Positions 1 through 12,384 of a stretch of 64,000 bases of DNA are shown in pieces. This DNA is from Chelonoidis abingdonii. Lineage: Eukaryota > Chordata > Testudines > Testudinidae. A program made the position numbers and the translations under genes. Numbering within the stretch: position 1 is the first letter of the stretch; each line of letters opens with the position of its first letter. Below the pieces are notes generated by a model. That model made no database searches. It was given only the letters and a program-made list of their open reading frames with translations, and was not told the DNA's origin. The DNA lies in assembly GCF_003597395.2 (NCBI RefSeq), contig NC_133777.1:57281136-57345135 (forward strand). Reading direction: 5' to 3'.

Positions 1-476
1 GCTGGGATGGGAGGAGCATTTGTGCACATTACCCTCTTCAAGAATGTGGGGGAAGCAATCAACAAAGTCTTTTGTCTACTGATGTTCCACAATGGCTTGT
101 CTGGTGTCTATAAACCTTCTTTTGCTGGGGAGGAGCTAACTCCTCTTGTGGTGAACTAGTATTTCACCCTTGGTAATGCTTCTCCCCTGACTGGGGTGCG
201 GGGTTTACAGTGTTAGCAAACATTTTTATACTTACAGAGCAAACACTTAAATAAATCTTATAACATGGGATACAGATATTATAAGTCAGATTAATACATG
301 AAGCATTCTACAAGCATTCCATAAAGTCTAAACCCTAAATGTTCTTCTAACTCTAATTTATATTAACAATACTAATACACAGGTGAACCAGACTGGTTTA
401 CTGCGATCCATTTGTCAGTGTTCATTGGGCCCCAGGGGACTTGGTATGAGCTAACACCTGGTCTGCCAGCATCACA
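1..476. mobile_element. LTR-like fragment, cut by the window start
   Basis: The segment resembles an LTR of an endogenous retrovirus-like element and ends at a CA dinucleotide (TCACA at 472-476) before the unrelated T-rich sequence that follows. The other end lies outside the window, so neither a TG start nor a target duplication can be checked. It has an AT-rich middle and a block around 430-470 (CCCAGGGGACTTGG) that I associate with turtle LTRs. The call rests on general resemblance only, and the family and orientation are not established. Confidence 0.35.
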
Positions 477-1500
477 GTTTTCTTCCTAATTTTTTTTAAA
501 CAGCACTTTTACATCTTTTTTTGTCAGTACAGTGCCAGCATCTAGCACAATGGGGTCATGATCCATGATTGGATCTCCTAGATTGCAATTCATTCAGTTT
601 TATTCAATGTTGCTTATTCAAACAAGCCATAATTCACTGTATAGAATCATGTCTCTTCCTACCGTAGCAGGCCACTTACAGGAGGTAATCTAGTAAAGTG
701 AGCAGACAATGAGTTATAGTATGAAATGGAAAGTTTCTCCCCCCATCCACATAACTCATTGCACCTCCCTTACAGATGCTGCAAACTGTAGCCAAATACT
801 TTGTGTGGTAATGAAGGTTATTAGAACAGAACAGAATGTGGATGATCGGTCTGATTTTTTTCAAAAGCACCTAGTGGGTTAGCTGCACAGATCTCAATAA
901 CTTTCACTTAAAAGTCAAGATAGACTAAGGGAGTGTTAGAATAGATCATTCCTAACAAGGGTGATATCCAGTGACAGAGTATTAGAAACATTACCTGAAA
1001 TGTAAAAACTAGGGATTTGTTTTGAAATTTTATTATTTCCAGTGATTAGTCAATGGTTTATCTTCAGACCAGAGACACATGACTGCATCTCTGTGGAAGA
1101 AGAGGCTAGGACTGAATTATATATGTGCTTGCAAGTCAGGGTTGAGATAAATGCCAAACCAGTGCACAGTGATCTACACCAGGTGATCTATACCAGGCTT
1201 GATGCAGTACTTCTAGTGTCATACTTTCATGAGTACAGAAAGTAGAGCATAAGACTAATATTTAATATCCCATTGTGATATTCAGCACCCATTTGACAAG
1301 AATTTAGGACAATATGGAATTCTTTGCTGTGGCAAAATTATCCCTTTCATCTGTGGAACATTTACATATGTGAGGAGAGCCAAAACCGAAGACGAGTCCT
1401 GTGCAGATCTGAAAATGATGCCTTTATTCAGCAAAACCTGCCATTTTACCTTAAGGTAAAGATTTCAGATCTAGTCTCAGTATTTTTAAACATGAAGCTA
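477..1500. other. Unassigned AT-rich stretch
   Basis: No gene is recognised. A short piece at about 515-580 (AGTGCCAGCATCTAGCACAA) looks like the 3' tail of an old interspersed repeat that recurs at 16.2 and 58.5 kb. The rest shows nothing I can assign. The small ORFs on both strands lack any recognisable domain. Confidence 0.4.
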
Positions 1501-2114
1501 TGATGGATTGTTTACCCTGCACAAGTTTTGAAAGGGTTAATGTAGGCCTGAGGCCAGTTAACCAGCCTGGGTACACCTGGAGGGTGGGCCATGTCTAATT
1601 AGAAATGAAGCCCAGCTGGGCAAGAGCAGGATTTGTCTCCATAAAGAGCAGGCAGAGCCCAGCTGTGGGGGAGGAGAAACCCATGAGAGGAGGTGGGAAG
1701 TGCCTTGTCTCCGGGAGCAGCCTGAAAAGAAGGCTGAGAGAGGGAAAAAATAGAGAAGACTTGATAGGCTTCTTCAGGGACAAGTTGGAAGCCTGACTGA
1801 GATGGGCCCTATGCCAAGCCCTTGGATTGGGGGGATTGATAGAACTACGGAGAAGTAGCAGCATCAGCAGAGGCATGCCTGGACTGAGGTAACTATCTGC
1901 TGAGCCCAGCCATGCTGAAGGTTTGTTTTGTCTATGTATTTTTTGTTGGACTTTGATAAAGGACTATGTGGCCTCAGAAGGGCTGGATTCTGTAAAGTGG
2001 TCTGGTCAGAGGACCAGAACACTCCTGTGGCCAGGGTAGTCCATAAGACGGTGAGGGGAACTGAGGCAATGCTCTAGCCACGAGGTGGCATGTTGGGACA
2101 GCAACTTTGTCACA
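1501..2114 (+). mobile_element. Candidate LTR or other long interspersed repeat
   Basis: This is a purine-rich block with a sharp change from the AT-rich flanks. It ends in TTTGTCACA at 2106-2114 and carries motifs I recognise from repeated turtle DNA, such as AGCCCAGCTGGGCAAGAG near 1610 and GATAAAGGACTATGTGG near 1957. No clear inverted termini were found. The pentamer GAAGC occurs both at 1494-1498 and directly after the CA end (2115-2119), but it would put the left end at TATG rather than TG, so it may be chance. Boundaries are approximate. Confidence 0.35.
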
Positions 2115-2859
2115 GAAGCAAAATCAGTTTGATATGGAATATTTAGGGTCAAATCTACATTAGTTTAAATAAATAGTAAAGTTAGATCAAATTAGATATT
2201 CTGCAGATGTAACTTTGAGACCTGCATTTTGCGTTCTCCTGACTGATCCAGATGGGAAATATCTGTTTCTTCTTCTGCATGCAGAACTCCCACTGCCAAT
2301 AAATGAACAATTTTCGTGTAGTTAGGGGACACCTTTATAAGAGGAGTGTCCTATTTACTGTACTTTACATTCAGGATCTAAATAAATTGTGAAATTACAA
2401 CTATTAATCTGAATATTCTTAAGTATATTTTTTTTAAAAGTCAATGTGTTTGATGTAGCATTGATTTAGCTTTGTTTCCACTTAGCCCACGAAACCCCAA
2501 TAGACCAAGTTTCAGGCAAAGTCAGATTATGTTTTGTATTTCCTCCAGAAGAAGAAATTGCCTAATCAATCAATAGCATGAAAGTGAAAATGCTGTTGAA
2601 AATCATATAGGATTGTTTTATATGCCCTTTTTGAAGACCCAAAACCACTTCAAAGCCCATTCTAGTATTTCTGGAAAGTACTATAGTTCTAGTGAACTCT
2701 ACATCTAGGATTTACAAGGGAAATAATAAAACAAATGGATTGCTCTGGCAAAAGAAAGAGAGAAGTTCTTATTGCAAATGGATTTAAATTCTCTGAAATA
2801 TTAACTGGGCCTTTATTGTGGTTAAAGCATAAAACTGTTTGTAGCTCATGCCTATTGTT
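2115..2859. other. Unassigned AT-rich stretch
   Basis: AT-rich single-copy-looking sequence. I see no ORF with a domain, no terminal repeats and no RNA gene. Confidence 0.4.
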
Positions 2860-3170
2860 TGTTTGTATTATGGTAGTGGCAGCAGGTCCCCAACTGAGAT
2901 CAGGACTCCACTGAGCTAGCTACTATAGATACAAATAATCACACTGGTAAAGCATTGCTGTTCCCATTTTACAGATGTGGAACTGAGGCCAGAGATTAAG
3001 AACTTGATCCTGCATCCATTGAAGTCAGTAGCAAAACTCCCATTGATGTAGCAGTGGGTCAGGCCTTAAATGACTTGCCAAAGTCATTTGTTGAAGGATC
3101 CTGTGGCAGTGTTGGAAACTGAACCCTCATCTCCTGAGCTCCAGTTCAATACTGTCACCACGAGAGTACC
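2860..3170 (-). repeat. MIR/CORE-SINE-like repeat with embedded palindrome
   Basis: Read on the minus strand, the block carries the MIR hallmarks in order. The plus strand shows CCCATTTTACAGATG near 2963, GGAACTGAGGC after it, then ACTTGCCAAAGTCA near 3072, and GAACCCTCATCTCCTGAG near 3121. The left part (2860-2940) is the tail of the same kind of repeat. A short palindromic unit built on CATTGAAGTCAGT and ACTCCCATTGATGT (about 3003-3068) sits inside it. Divergence is high, so it is old. Confidence 0.55.
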
Positions 3171-3485
3171 TGTCTTTCCTTCTGCTCAGATTCTAAATTA
3201 TCCCTTGGTTATTTGTAATTGGAGCAAGTCCTCATGCATGTAGATAAAGCCAATCTGAAAGAAGCGCAGGTAGAAAAAGAACTGATATTATGCTACTCTA
3301 GTTCTATTGCTGGAGATAGTACATCTGATGATCCTGATGTCATTGCACTTGGCTTTAACTACAGAACTTTCAGTATCACTCCTGGTTGCTAATCAGTAAA
3401 GAGCAATGGCATATCATTTGATAGTGAAAAATTCTGTGCCACTGAATTGTCTAGCTAGAATGGATGGGTGAGAAATCTGAAGGTA

Positions 3486-3560
3486 ACATCCTGGCCCCAT
3501 TAAAGTCATTGGGTAATGTCGCTGTTGACTTCAGTGGGGACAGGATTTCATCCTGAGAGT
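3486..3560. repeat. Palindromic GACTTCAATGGGG-type repeat
   Basis: ATCCTGGCCCCATTAAAGTC on the left is mirrored by GACTTCAGTGGGGACAGGAT on the right, giving an imperfect hairpin of roughly 75 bp. Related units occur at 3003-3068 and 11940-12012. These look like old palindromic MITE remnants. The family is not named here. Confidence 0.45.
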
Positions 3561-5784
3561 TTCTGCTGACATCAGTACACTTACTAGGTTTCAATCCATT
3601 CCTTCTTTCTGTTCTTTTTATTATTACCAGCATTGTTTCTAAATATACATTAAGATGGGAAGTTATGGGAAACATAATCTCTGTGGTCTGCTTTGATAAT
3701 GTCTGTCTCTTCCTCTGCTATTACCTATAGTGCCGCTTTCGTGCAGCATTCATGGCTGCAGCGTTAACAAAAGTTCAGATGCTGGTGGTCCTGAGAAACC
3801 TATGGTCAAAAGGTTCAACTGCACATCATCACAGTGTATGCTTTTTCCTATGAAGTAGTCTCTGATTTCATTTAACCATTTGAAAATACGCACCCATATA
3901 ATTTCTATGCATTCTGAGTGTCTGCCTCGGCCATGGTGTAACACTGCTACAAATACAGCTTGTTATCATTAATCCCAAAGTGACTTGCAAATTTGTGCAA
4001 GAGTGGTAAAGTTTAAGGATTCAGTAATCATGTGTGTTGCTGGTGGTGTGATCTCCTGTTGTGAAATAGACAAATTAAGTGAATGAATCCAGATACTAAC
4101 AATTATATTTTATGTATTAAGAATATTACTTGTTAAAAACCCTTGAAACAAACAGGTTATAGGCACCTAATTTTCAGAAGCCAAATATAATAAGGAAATT
4201 GTCAGGTTAAAATAATATATATATATATATATATATAAGAAGTCTTTATGTGACGAATAACGCTTAATGATTACTTGAACTTGAAAGTATTTTAAAAATC
4301 CAAACGACTTTTAATTATTCTGTTTGATTATTACTTTTCAGCTTGAACAATGAAAACAGAAAAGTTGGTCTCATTTTAGTTTAGAGTTCTTTACTGATTT
4401 TCACTTCCAGGTTCCCCAGCTCTAGCCTAGTGCTGGAAAGTTTAGAGTTCAAATATAGGTGGGGAGATGAGTCTTTGTGTGGGTACGTGTGTGTATGAGG
4501 ATTGGGGATGTGTGTGTTAAACTACTTCCACTGGAATTTAAAAATAAATAAATTATTCCTATTGGTCTTACACTCTGTAAACATTTATTTTTACAAAACT
4601 TAAACTCTGTGGCAAATTTGACCTGATAGTGTTCCTCTAACAATGGCAAATGGAAGTGCATGTCCAAATCTAGCCATAAAGCAAGCCCTGCACAAAAACC
4701 TTTCTTGGCAGCCAAAGATACTGTCCGTCTTGCATAGTAAGGTAAAGTGGTGACAAGTTATGCTTCACAACTATTGTGAAATATTGTGTGGCGTTTTGCT
4801 CTGGTTACCTGCTGCATATATGTAATAATTTCATCAGATGCAGTGATAACTTACTGCAGTGTTAACACATTACAACATAGTGGAGTAAATGATGTATGTA
4901 ACCAATATAATAAAGGTAATGCCCTAGACATGGATTGTTAATCTTGGGGAAAACTTCATAAGTTAAAACATACTTTTTGTAAGGGCTATTTATGCATGGG
5001 ATGTGTTTGTTTCATAATACCTTGCCAAATGGATGACTCTCCTACAGTTTTATAACTTCTGGAGAAGAATCTATAAGTAGTCAAATTAATATATATATTT
5101 ATAAGGTTTTTTAAGGGATTGAAGAGGAACCATGTCCTTTCTTAAAAAAAATGGGTATATAAAGTGCTTACCATTGTGTCACTCTTGTGAAATATTCTGT
5201 GCTAATTTCATTGTGTATGAGCTGTAAATGGTATTTATGACAACCAAATTTTTTGCAGGGGAGTGAAATAAACAGTGGAATTAGGTGTTGACTAACACTG
5301 AATTATTGAAACAATAAATGAAAGACATGTCTGGTTTCAATGATTGTATCAAGATAAAATTGAAAAACATAGTGTTCTTCTGAAACACGTTAACGTTTGA
5401 GCAAAGATTATGTTTACAGGGTATTGTGAAGGGATGTGTCAGGACAGAGAGAAGTGAGGAAAGGAGAAATACCGTACCTGTTTCTCAGGTGTAATTTGAT
5501 TCTCTTACTCTAATCAGTTGCCACCATTTGCTAGAAAAATACTTTCTTACAGTACTAAGCCAAAAATAAATTCAGTGTAAGTTTTTGATCCTTAAAACCT
5601 TACATCGAGTAAAACAGTGAACAGCTTTCTCAATGCCTGACTTAGTCATGAGGCAGAGCATTTGACAAGAAGTTCCACAGTATGTGATACAACATGAGGT
5701 ACAAAAGTTTATGGGCCAGGTCATTTAGCCCTGAAGTAGCCTCACTGTGAGTTTTCATTTGATGAGTTTAAAGAAGTGGTATAG
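3561..5784. other. Unassigned AT-rich stretch with an (AT)n microsatellite
   Basis: The only structured item is an (AT)11 run at 4215-4236 and a loose TG-rich patch near 4470-4520. No domain-bearing ORF, RNA gene or terminal repeat was found. Confidence 0.45.
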
Positions 5785-5792
5785 CTCTAGAG

Positions 5793-6132
5793 CAGTGTTT
5801 CCCAAATTTGGGATGCCGCTTGTGTAGGGAAAGCCCCTGGCGGGCTGGGCCAGTTTGTTTACCTGCCACGTCTGCAGATCCGTCTGAGTGCGGCTCCCAG
5901 TGGCCATAGTTAGCTGCTCCAGGCCAATGAGAGCTGCTGGAAGCGGTGCGGGACAAGGGATTTACTGGCAGCTGCTTCCAGCAGCACCCATTGGCCTGAA
6001 GCAGTGAACTGCGGCCAGTGGGAGCCACAGTCGACTGAATCAGGTAAATAAACCGGCCCGACCTGGCCCAGCCCGGCCCGGCCCCCCGGGGGTTTCCCTA
6101 CACAAGCAGCATCACAAGTTTGGGAAACACTG
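5793..6132. mobile_element. hAT-type MITE, 340 bp, complete, with 8-bp TSD
   Basis: The element starts CAGTGTTTCCCAAATTTGG and ends CAAGTTTGGGAAACACTG, so its ends are inverted repeats of the CAGTGTTTCCCAAA type found in hAT transposons. The inverted similarity continues inward: GCTTGTGTAGGGAAAGCCCC on the left mirrors GGGGGTTTCCCTACACAAGC on the right. It is flanked by CTCTAGAG at 5785-5792 and CTCTAAAG at 6133-6140, an 8-bp target duplication with one mismatch. The interior is GC-rich and non-coding, so it depended on a transposase supplied elsewhere. Confidence 0.88.
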
Positions 6133-6149
6133 CTCTAAAGGGAGGTCTA

Positions 6150-6260
6150 GTCTAGTGACTTGTGCTGGTCTGGGAGCCAGGAATTTCTGACTGATCTAGT
6201 TGTGACACTGACTCTCCATTTTACAACAGCATCTTTGGATGGGTCATTGGCAGTGGTGAC
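6150..6260 (+). repeat. Weak MIR-like remnant
   Basis: GGTCTGGGAGCCAGGAATTT followed by TGACTCTCCATTTTACAAC has the layout of a degraded MIR-type SINE. Similarity is faint. Confidence 0.28.
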
Positions 6261-6529
6261 TTCAGACCTTTAGGTCTTAAACCATGAACCTCTACTGCCT
6301 GAGTAGAAAGACCAAGCTCTACCAGGCAAGGCTGTAGCAGACTCATCAACCACTGTGTCCCACAGAGTGGGTGTGGGTTACAGTTGCATTGGGCAAGTCA
6401 ATCCATGATCTGGGAAGGGGTGTGTGGGATTTAAAACATCAAATATTTCAGAGGTTTGGATAGTGATTAAATATTTAAATACTGTAACTTGTTTGGAAGA
6501 TGGAAATCCCTAAAACAGTGCTTAGAACA

Positions 6530-6710
6530 ACATTTTCAAGTGTAAATGCCTAATGTTAGACACCTAAATATGTGTCCTGATTTTCATATCTGCCAATTAC
6601 TGCCAGCTTCTGTTTACTTCAGTGGAAATTAGGGGTGGTGAACCTTTTGGAAAACCAAACTACTTATTTAGGTGCCCAAACAGGGATTTGGACAGCTACG
6701 TTTGAGCATC
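6530..6710. repeat. Old TTAGGYRCCTAAAT-type palindromic repeat
   Basis: Motifs TTAGACACCTAAATATG at the left and ACTTATTTAGGTGCCCAAA at the right face each other, as in other old amniote palindromic repeats. A similar arrangement recurs near 22500-22640 and 23095-23220. Boundaries are soft. Confidence 0.35.
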
Positions 6711-7286
6711 AACACTTAAAATGTGACTTAAGTATTTTGTGATTAATTTTTTTTGGTACTGTTCAGGTAACTTTTGAGTTCAGCTGTGCTGAGACTATTA
6801 TAAACGGAGTAAGAAAGAAGATTATGACTACTTGACCAGCATATGTAACAAATGCTTGATATTCCCATTGGCTTTGGTGAATTACTGTTTCCAAAGAAAG
6901 GAAAATTTTACCCACTGTGAAAGAAAAGGTTATAATATGGTCATATGTCAGAAGAAACAGATTGCCAATAGTAGTATATAATGAAAAGCAGAACCAGCTT
7001 CTGTTGTGCACTATTTCCATTAGACCGCTTGGAAATTTTCTAAGCAGTGGTACATAAATAACTAAACCATAGTTGGAAATCATTTAACAAAAGATAGATT
7101 GTGTCCGCTAACAGCATTTTTGGGGTCAAACCTCACTTTTGTACCCAAATAGATACAAATCTATCAATCATTTGCCCACAGCATCAATACATTAATCTAA
7201 TTTGCTTTCCATATAGTGCTTAGTAACTGTAAATTTAAATCCAGACACCACTAATTTAAAAGGAAGGAGATCTGTTTCCAAACAAT

Positions 7287-7516
7287 TGGTTAAAGGCTAG
7301 GTTGGACATTAGGAAAAACGTCCCAACTCTCTGGTAGTGAAGCGCTGGACTAAATTGCCTAGGGAGGTTGTGGAATCTCCATCACTGGAGATTTTTAAGA
7401 GCAGGTTAGACAAACACCTGTAAAGGATGGTCTAGACAATACACAGTCCTGCCATGAGTGCAGGGACTGGACTAGAAGACCTCTCAAGGTCCCTTCGAGT
7501 CCTTCAATTCTATGAA
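7287..7516 (+). mobile_element. CR1 LINE 3' end
   Basis: This is the 3' terminal part of a CR1 non-LTR retrotransposon on the plus strand. It carries GGTTGGACATTAGGAAAAAC, then GGAGGTTGTGGAATCTCCAT, then AGAAGACCTCTCAAGGTCCC, and ends near the CAATTCTATGAAA tail typical of CR1 3' ends. Only about 230 bp remain, the usual 5'-truncated state. The coding sequence visible corresponds to the C-terminus of ORF2 and the 3' UTR. Confidence 0.85.
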
Positions 7517-8099
7517 ATGTCAGGGGTACTCACTATATGATTAGTACCAGTGAAATAATATTGTAACAGTGCTGGATGATAACAAGGAGCAAACTGTTTG
7601 GATACATTATACCTCTGAGTTAGATATCAAGTATAAAAACAGACCTCAAAGAGTCAAGCCTGATTTCCCCTCCTTCCCCTTTCCCCAAAGAGAATGATAC
7701 AAGTCTGACATCAAATCTGATGTCAAATATAGACTTCTATGATTTTTTTCATTACCCCTGATATAAAGATAACTCCTTGTATGTAAAATGTAACATAGCA
7801 AATCCTTTACCAATTCCCTTCATTGTAATAAATATTGTATCTCATTACAGCAGAATAAGCCCCCAGTTATGTCACATAACATCTGCTTAATAATTACAAG
7901 TTTCTCCAACAATGATGCCAAAACAGCTAAACCCTCAACATTCAGCCCACCACTTTGATCAAATAAAGTAATAAAATGTTAGATAATGAGCCAAATTTAG
8001 ATCTAGCAAAACTGGGAAAAGATCAATTTTTTAGATGAGTTGCAACTGCTTATTTATAGTCTTGTTGCTAAGGCACAGGTCTGGTGGTTTGGATTTCTT
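7517..8099. other. Unassigned stretch
   Basis: AT-rich sequence in which nothing recognisable was found. Confidence 0.4.
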
Positions 8100-8215
8100 T
8101 TGTAAGCCTGGTTCCTGGCTCCATTAGACTTCCTGTGTGGCACTGAGGAAAATAATTTAATCTCTCTGTGCCTCGGTTCCCCATCCGTAAAATATGGCTT
8201 AAAAATACTTTCTTT
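8100..8215 (+). repeat. MIR SINE remnant
   Basis: TAATCTCTCTGTGCCTCGG, TTCCCCATCCGTAAAATATGG and the preceding TGTGGCACTGAGGAAAATAA follow the order of the MIR core on the plus strand (usual sense CTCTGTGCCTCAGTTTCC, then ATCTGTAAAATGG). The copy is partial and diverged. Confidence 0.62.
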
Positions 8216-8384
8216 CCTCACTTTGGCTTTGCTATTCATTAATGTATATGAGACTCTGAAATACTCTGGGTGCCAGAGGAAAACCTATAAACAAACAGCA
8301 AAGCAAACCTTAGGTGAAAATATGGCACAAGATTTTTAATGGTAGATATTAACTGATTATTTTGCAAGTAAGGTCAGCTTCAGT

Positions 8385-8957
8385 CAGGGGTGAAAGTGAG
8401 CTGGTATGGGCTGGTATGGCATACCAGTAAGAAGCCGGTACCGTCCTGTAGGCAGCGCACTTTAAAGCGCTGCCACTGGGGGGTGGAAGGGGCAACAATG
8501 TTAAAGTGCTGCTGTGGCAAAGAACCCTCCTTAAAGCGCTGCCACAGCAGTACTTTAACATCACTGCCCCTTCCTGCCCCCCGTTGGTGGCCCTGTTGGT
8601 ACAGACCTACCTGTAGGGCCGTCGACATGGGAGGCAAAAGGGGCAAGGATGTTAAAGCGCTGCCGCAGCACCCCCCGGGCTGCCAACAGTGAGGGAGGCA
8701 AAAGGGCAGCTGCTCTGGGGCTGGCAATTTAAAAGGCCCGGGGCTCCTGACCACCACTACTGTTACCACGGTGGTAGCCGGAGCCCTGGGCCCTTTTAAA
8801 TCGCCGCTGGAGTCCTGGGCGGCAGGGGCCAGGCAAGGTGGATGGACTGGCTGGGGGAGGCTGACTCAGCCCTGCCCCTTCTGCCTTAGGCCCCACCCCT
8901 TCTGGGGGTCAGAGCCAGTCCCCGTACCGGTAAGAATTTATTATTACTTTCACCCTG
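8385..8957. mobile_element. hAT-type MITE, 573 bp, complete, with 8-bp TSD and internal hairpin
   Basis: The left end CAGGGGTGAAAGTGAG and the right end TTATTACTTTCACCCTG form a terminal inverted repeat. Flanks are GCTTCAGT (8377-8384) and GCTTCTGT (8958-8965), an 8-bp duplication with one mismatch. Inside, the GC-rich body repeats the unit TTAAAGCGCTGCC in both orientations. ATGTTAAAGTGCTGCTGTGG near 8498 is mirrored by CCACAGCAGTACTTTAACAT ending near 8552, a strong hairpin. No transposase coding is seen, and the ORFs crossing it are by-products of the GC-rich composition. Confidence 0.87.
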
Positions 8958-8965
8958 GCTTCTGT

Positions 8966-10749
8966 GAAGTGATGACCTATCTAAATGGTCACACCTGTAA
9001 CTAGAGTTGGTTGGAAAATGGAATTTCTGACCCATGGGAAATTTCAACGTTTTGAAATGTGTTTTTCTTCTGACTCAGAATGAACTATATCTAATCATTC
9101 TGAGTAGAAATTCAAAGAATATTTTGTTTGGCAGCATCAAATCCTTTTGTTTCAATAATGTAAATCTTTAAAATATAGAAAGTGTGGGCACGTGTGTTTG
9201 TTTCTGTGTGTGTATATATATTGAAGTATTGAAATGATCAGCAATGTGTATAACATCCATTCTCCTATGAAATTATCACAACTCAATCAATAGATGTTAT
9301 GGTGTAATAAATCCCACCTTTCATCTATTGTCTGTCAGTTAAAATGCATTCTCTTCTATTTGTTTCAATTCATATTGCATTAAAACTGCCTGAATTCTGA
9401 ATGTGCATATTGTGTTAAGGAAATTAATCTCAATTTGAGCTCAGACTCAAAACAAAACATTAAAAGCCAGGACAAATATTGAATATGTTCTCTCTCTCTC
9501 TCTCATTCAAATGTCTTTTAAAAATAACTTTTAAATTAGTACAATTTACCTATACGAGCAGGAGAGCTGGATTAATGTAAATGGGAGATACCAGTTTACA
9601 GAACTGTATTCACAAAAACCCTCCAGCCAGTATACGAAGTTGCAAGCAGTATATCAAAGCCAACTTGCATTGATTGTTTATAGTTGCTGTCGCCTACCTG
9701 GATAAATCATCTTATCACCTGCACCATATGTGTGTGACATTGCAAAAGTTTTGTGTACATGATCTGTTGTCCCCATCTGTTGACTTAGTGCTAATGGGAA
9801 TTATGCATGTGTGCTGGGGGGGAAATAGAAATGGAAATAATATGTTGTGGACTGTTTAAGCAGAATCCTTGAAGTAAGAGAAATCTATTGTTCTGATGAC
9901 CAACCTTTCACCCTCACTTCAGAAGCAAATGCTCTATTAATTTCTTTGAAACCCTCTATTAATTGCATTCAATCTGAGGTGCATTCGGTACATTTTGACA
10001 TTAGAGGCCTGAAGTTAGGTTTAAAATAGGCTGGGATATGTGCAACAGTAACATACAAAAACTTTTACTTCTGTAATTGCTGAAATGTAGTCGTGGAGCC
10101 TAGCCCAGAGCATTCTACATAGCTCATTGAGTGCAGAGTTTCCCTGAGGATCTGTATGTTGTAGTGCTACGAGATTTTACACCCTCCCCCCTTTTTTTTG
10201 AATGCTTATTTTTTTTTAATTACTATTGTAACTCTGTGCCAGAGAGTCCAAGAAATGTCAAGTGTTTGTTTTGAAATATTGTCATGGAAATATTGAACTG
10301 CCTCAGGGTGTGATTCTTTGGGTTAATATATAGATAGCTATAGATATAAAAGTTAAATTTAGATAAAAATCGATGTGGAGCCAAATATATGCCAAATTTT
10401 CAAACATGTATGCATATTAATTGGAAAGAAATGGCTCACTAGCTACTTGAAAATCAAAACCCACCACTTACTTCATTTTCATATCAGATTATCTATTACC
10501 AAGTGAAGCATTGACAGGATACTGGAATATTGCTCCTGGAAGGCCAGGCTGTATTAATAGGGGAACTGTAGGGTTCTTTGGTAAAAGCTGTTGATAAAAA
10601 TTGTGGAAGTTTTGAATGTCATACAGGGGAGTCTGATTTTAGTCAGTCTAAGAATAATATGGCTCTGTGTAAATCAGCCAGAACTGGACAAAGACCCTTC
10701 TAAATTGGTCTTACTGGGTATGATTACCCAGCATTCTGGAGCAAACCTC
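8966..10749. other. Unassigned AT-rich stretch
   Basis: A (TC)8 run at 9489-9504 and a TG/TA run near 9200-9225 are the only simple repeats. No exon-like ORF or mobile element was recognised. This is one of the longer repeat-poor stretches and a candidate for conserved non-coding sequence, which cannot be judged without alignment. Confidence 0.4.
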
Positions 10750-10960
10750 CTAATCCAAGTCACAGACCTGGGCTAGTGGGGCTCCTGCTAGCACTCTAAA
10801 AATAGCTCTGTAGCCTGTGCTTTGAACTTGTCGCCTGAGCTCCAGTTCAAGCTGCAACTTCAGAGCACTGTCTTCACAGCTCTTTTTAGAGCACAAGTCT
10901 GTTGACCTGAGAGGTTCGCTCCAAACTGCTGTGTAGACATACCCCACAGTGGTCCCTTTG
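10750..10960. repeat. MITE-like fragment ending GTGTAGACATACCC
   Basis: The right end GCTGTGTAGACATACCCC resembles the end of a MITE family whose other possible copy lies at 16964-18045 (TGTCTACACATC and GTGTAGATACAG). The body is GC-richer than its flanks. The left end was not found, so this is called a fragment. Confidence 0.35.
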
Positions 10961-11939
10961 AAGCGGCTCTCATTTAGGCTTATAACACTTCATGGTTCTC
11001 TGCAGGGCAATAAAGCTGTGTGAATAACTGGTTGGCGGGTGGAGAGGGGTTTGCTGGCTGAACTGAAAAATTGGGGAAAAAATAGTTTGAATCAACCCAA
11101 AACAAAAACTTTTTGACTTCTTTTGGAGAACTGAAAAAGTTTTTAAAAATTATTTGGGGTTGAATGAAATGTTACATTTGACTGAAAACAAAACACTTAA
11201 TCTTAAAATTTTTAGCTCAGTTTTTTTTTAAAGAAGGTTCCATTTCAAACAGTCATTTGAATTGACAATCGAAAGATTTCATTTGGAAAATGTTGAAATT
11301 AAATGTGTTCTTTTTAATTTTGGGGGGGATTTTTAGACTAAAACAATTTGTAGTATTTGACAAACTCGTGAAATGTTTGGTCAATCCAAATCTTCATTTT
11401 TTTGGCCAAAAAAAATTAAAAATTCAGTCCAAAACTTTTGCCCAGCTCCACACATGAGATATGTAAAGAAATCTTTTGGAGGTATTTGTGGGAGTTTAGC
11501 ACAACTGTGGAGGATTTTATTTGTTCATTATGTTCCTGTCAGTGACATGACCCATCAGGTCATAGTAACAAAGAGGCATGACAGAGCCTTCAGATTCCTT
11601 ACTGAAGCCAGAATATGTGTCAGCTGAATTAGGATTCAGAGGGGTTTCTACACTACTTTTTCCCATTCTATCTGGCATCTTAAGCTCATTCTTAAGCTCA
11701 AAGCTTGGAAACCTCGCTACATAGTACACTTTATATAAGATACAGGGAAAGGGAAATAATATTTTCAACTGCCTGCTGCTGGCAGAGAGTAGGGATCTGT
11801 AGCAGGAGAGGCAAATTCAAAGTTGGCAATTTAGCCTATTGCCTTTTACTAGGCTTTTAAAACTAAATAGCCAAATAATTTTCATTGCTCTAATGCTGTT
11901 TTATTCAACAATAGGAAATAGAGTCTAAACATATCGTAT
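10961..11939. other. Unassigned AT-rich stretch
   Basis: Contains many TTTT and AAAA runs, with internal similarity among phrases such as TTTGAAAATTGG and AAATTTTTG, possibly an old degraded repeat. Nothing can be named. Confidence 0.35.
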
Positions 11940-12012
11940 AGGATTACAAGGCACAATTCAACTCCCATTAAAGCCAATGGAAGACTCCTGTTGACTTGAA
12001 TAGAAGTTGGAT
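11940..12012. repeat. Palindromic CCCATTAAAGCCAATGG-type repeat
   Basis: AACTCCCATTAAAGCCAATG is mirrored by GTTGACTTGAATAGAAGTTG. It is the same class of imperfect hairpin as at 3486-3560. Confidence 0.38.
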
Positions 12013-12384
12013 TTGGCGCACACCAACCAACCAGCATCTTATAAATTTTAAGATCCAATGTAATACTGGTGCTGGTGAATGCATGAAGAGTACAGAAAGG
12101 TCAGTGAGTACAGCGAGAGACTATGCCTTCCCTGGAACAATAGGATTTACTCCTATTAGATTTAACAACATCCTTGGCACCTCACAGACACAATGCCACA
12201 TGGAAAAGAAAAGGAAAACTCTTACCTATTTTCCTTTCCTTCCTCTTTCCCCAGCTCCTAATCTCTAGGAACTATAACATAATCCCAGGTACAAACATGT
12301 ACTAAATCTTCTGGTCTATAATGTATTCAGTGGCAATTCCCAAATGATACTGGCCATTCTGGATTCAGAATTTTCCTTAATCTT

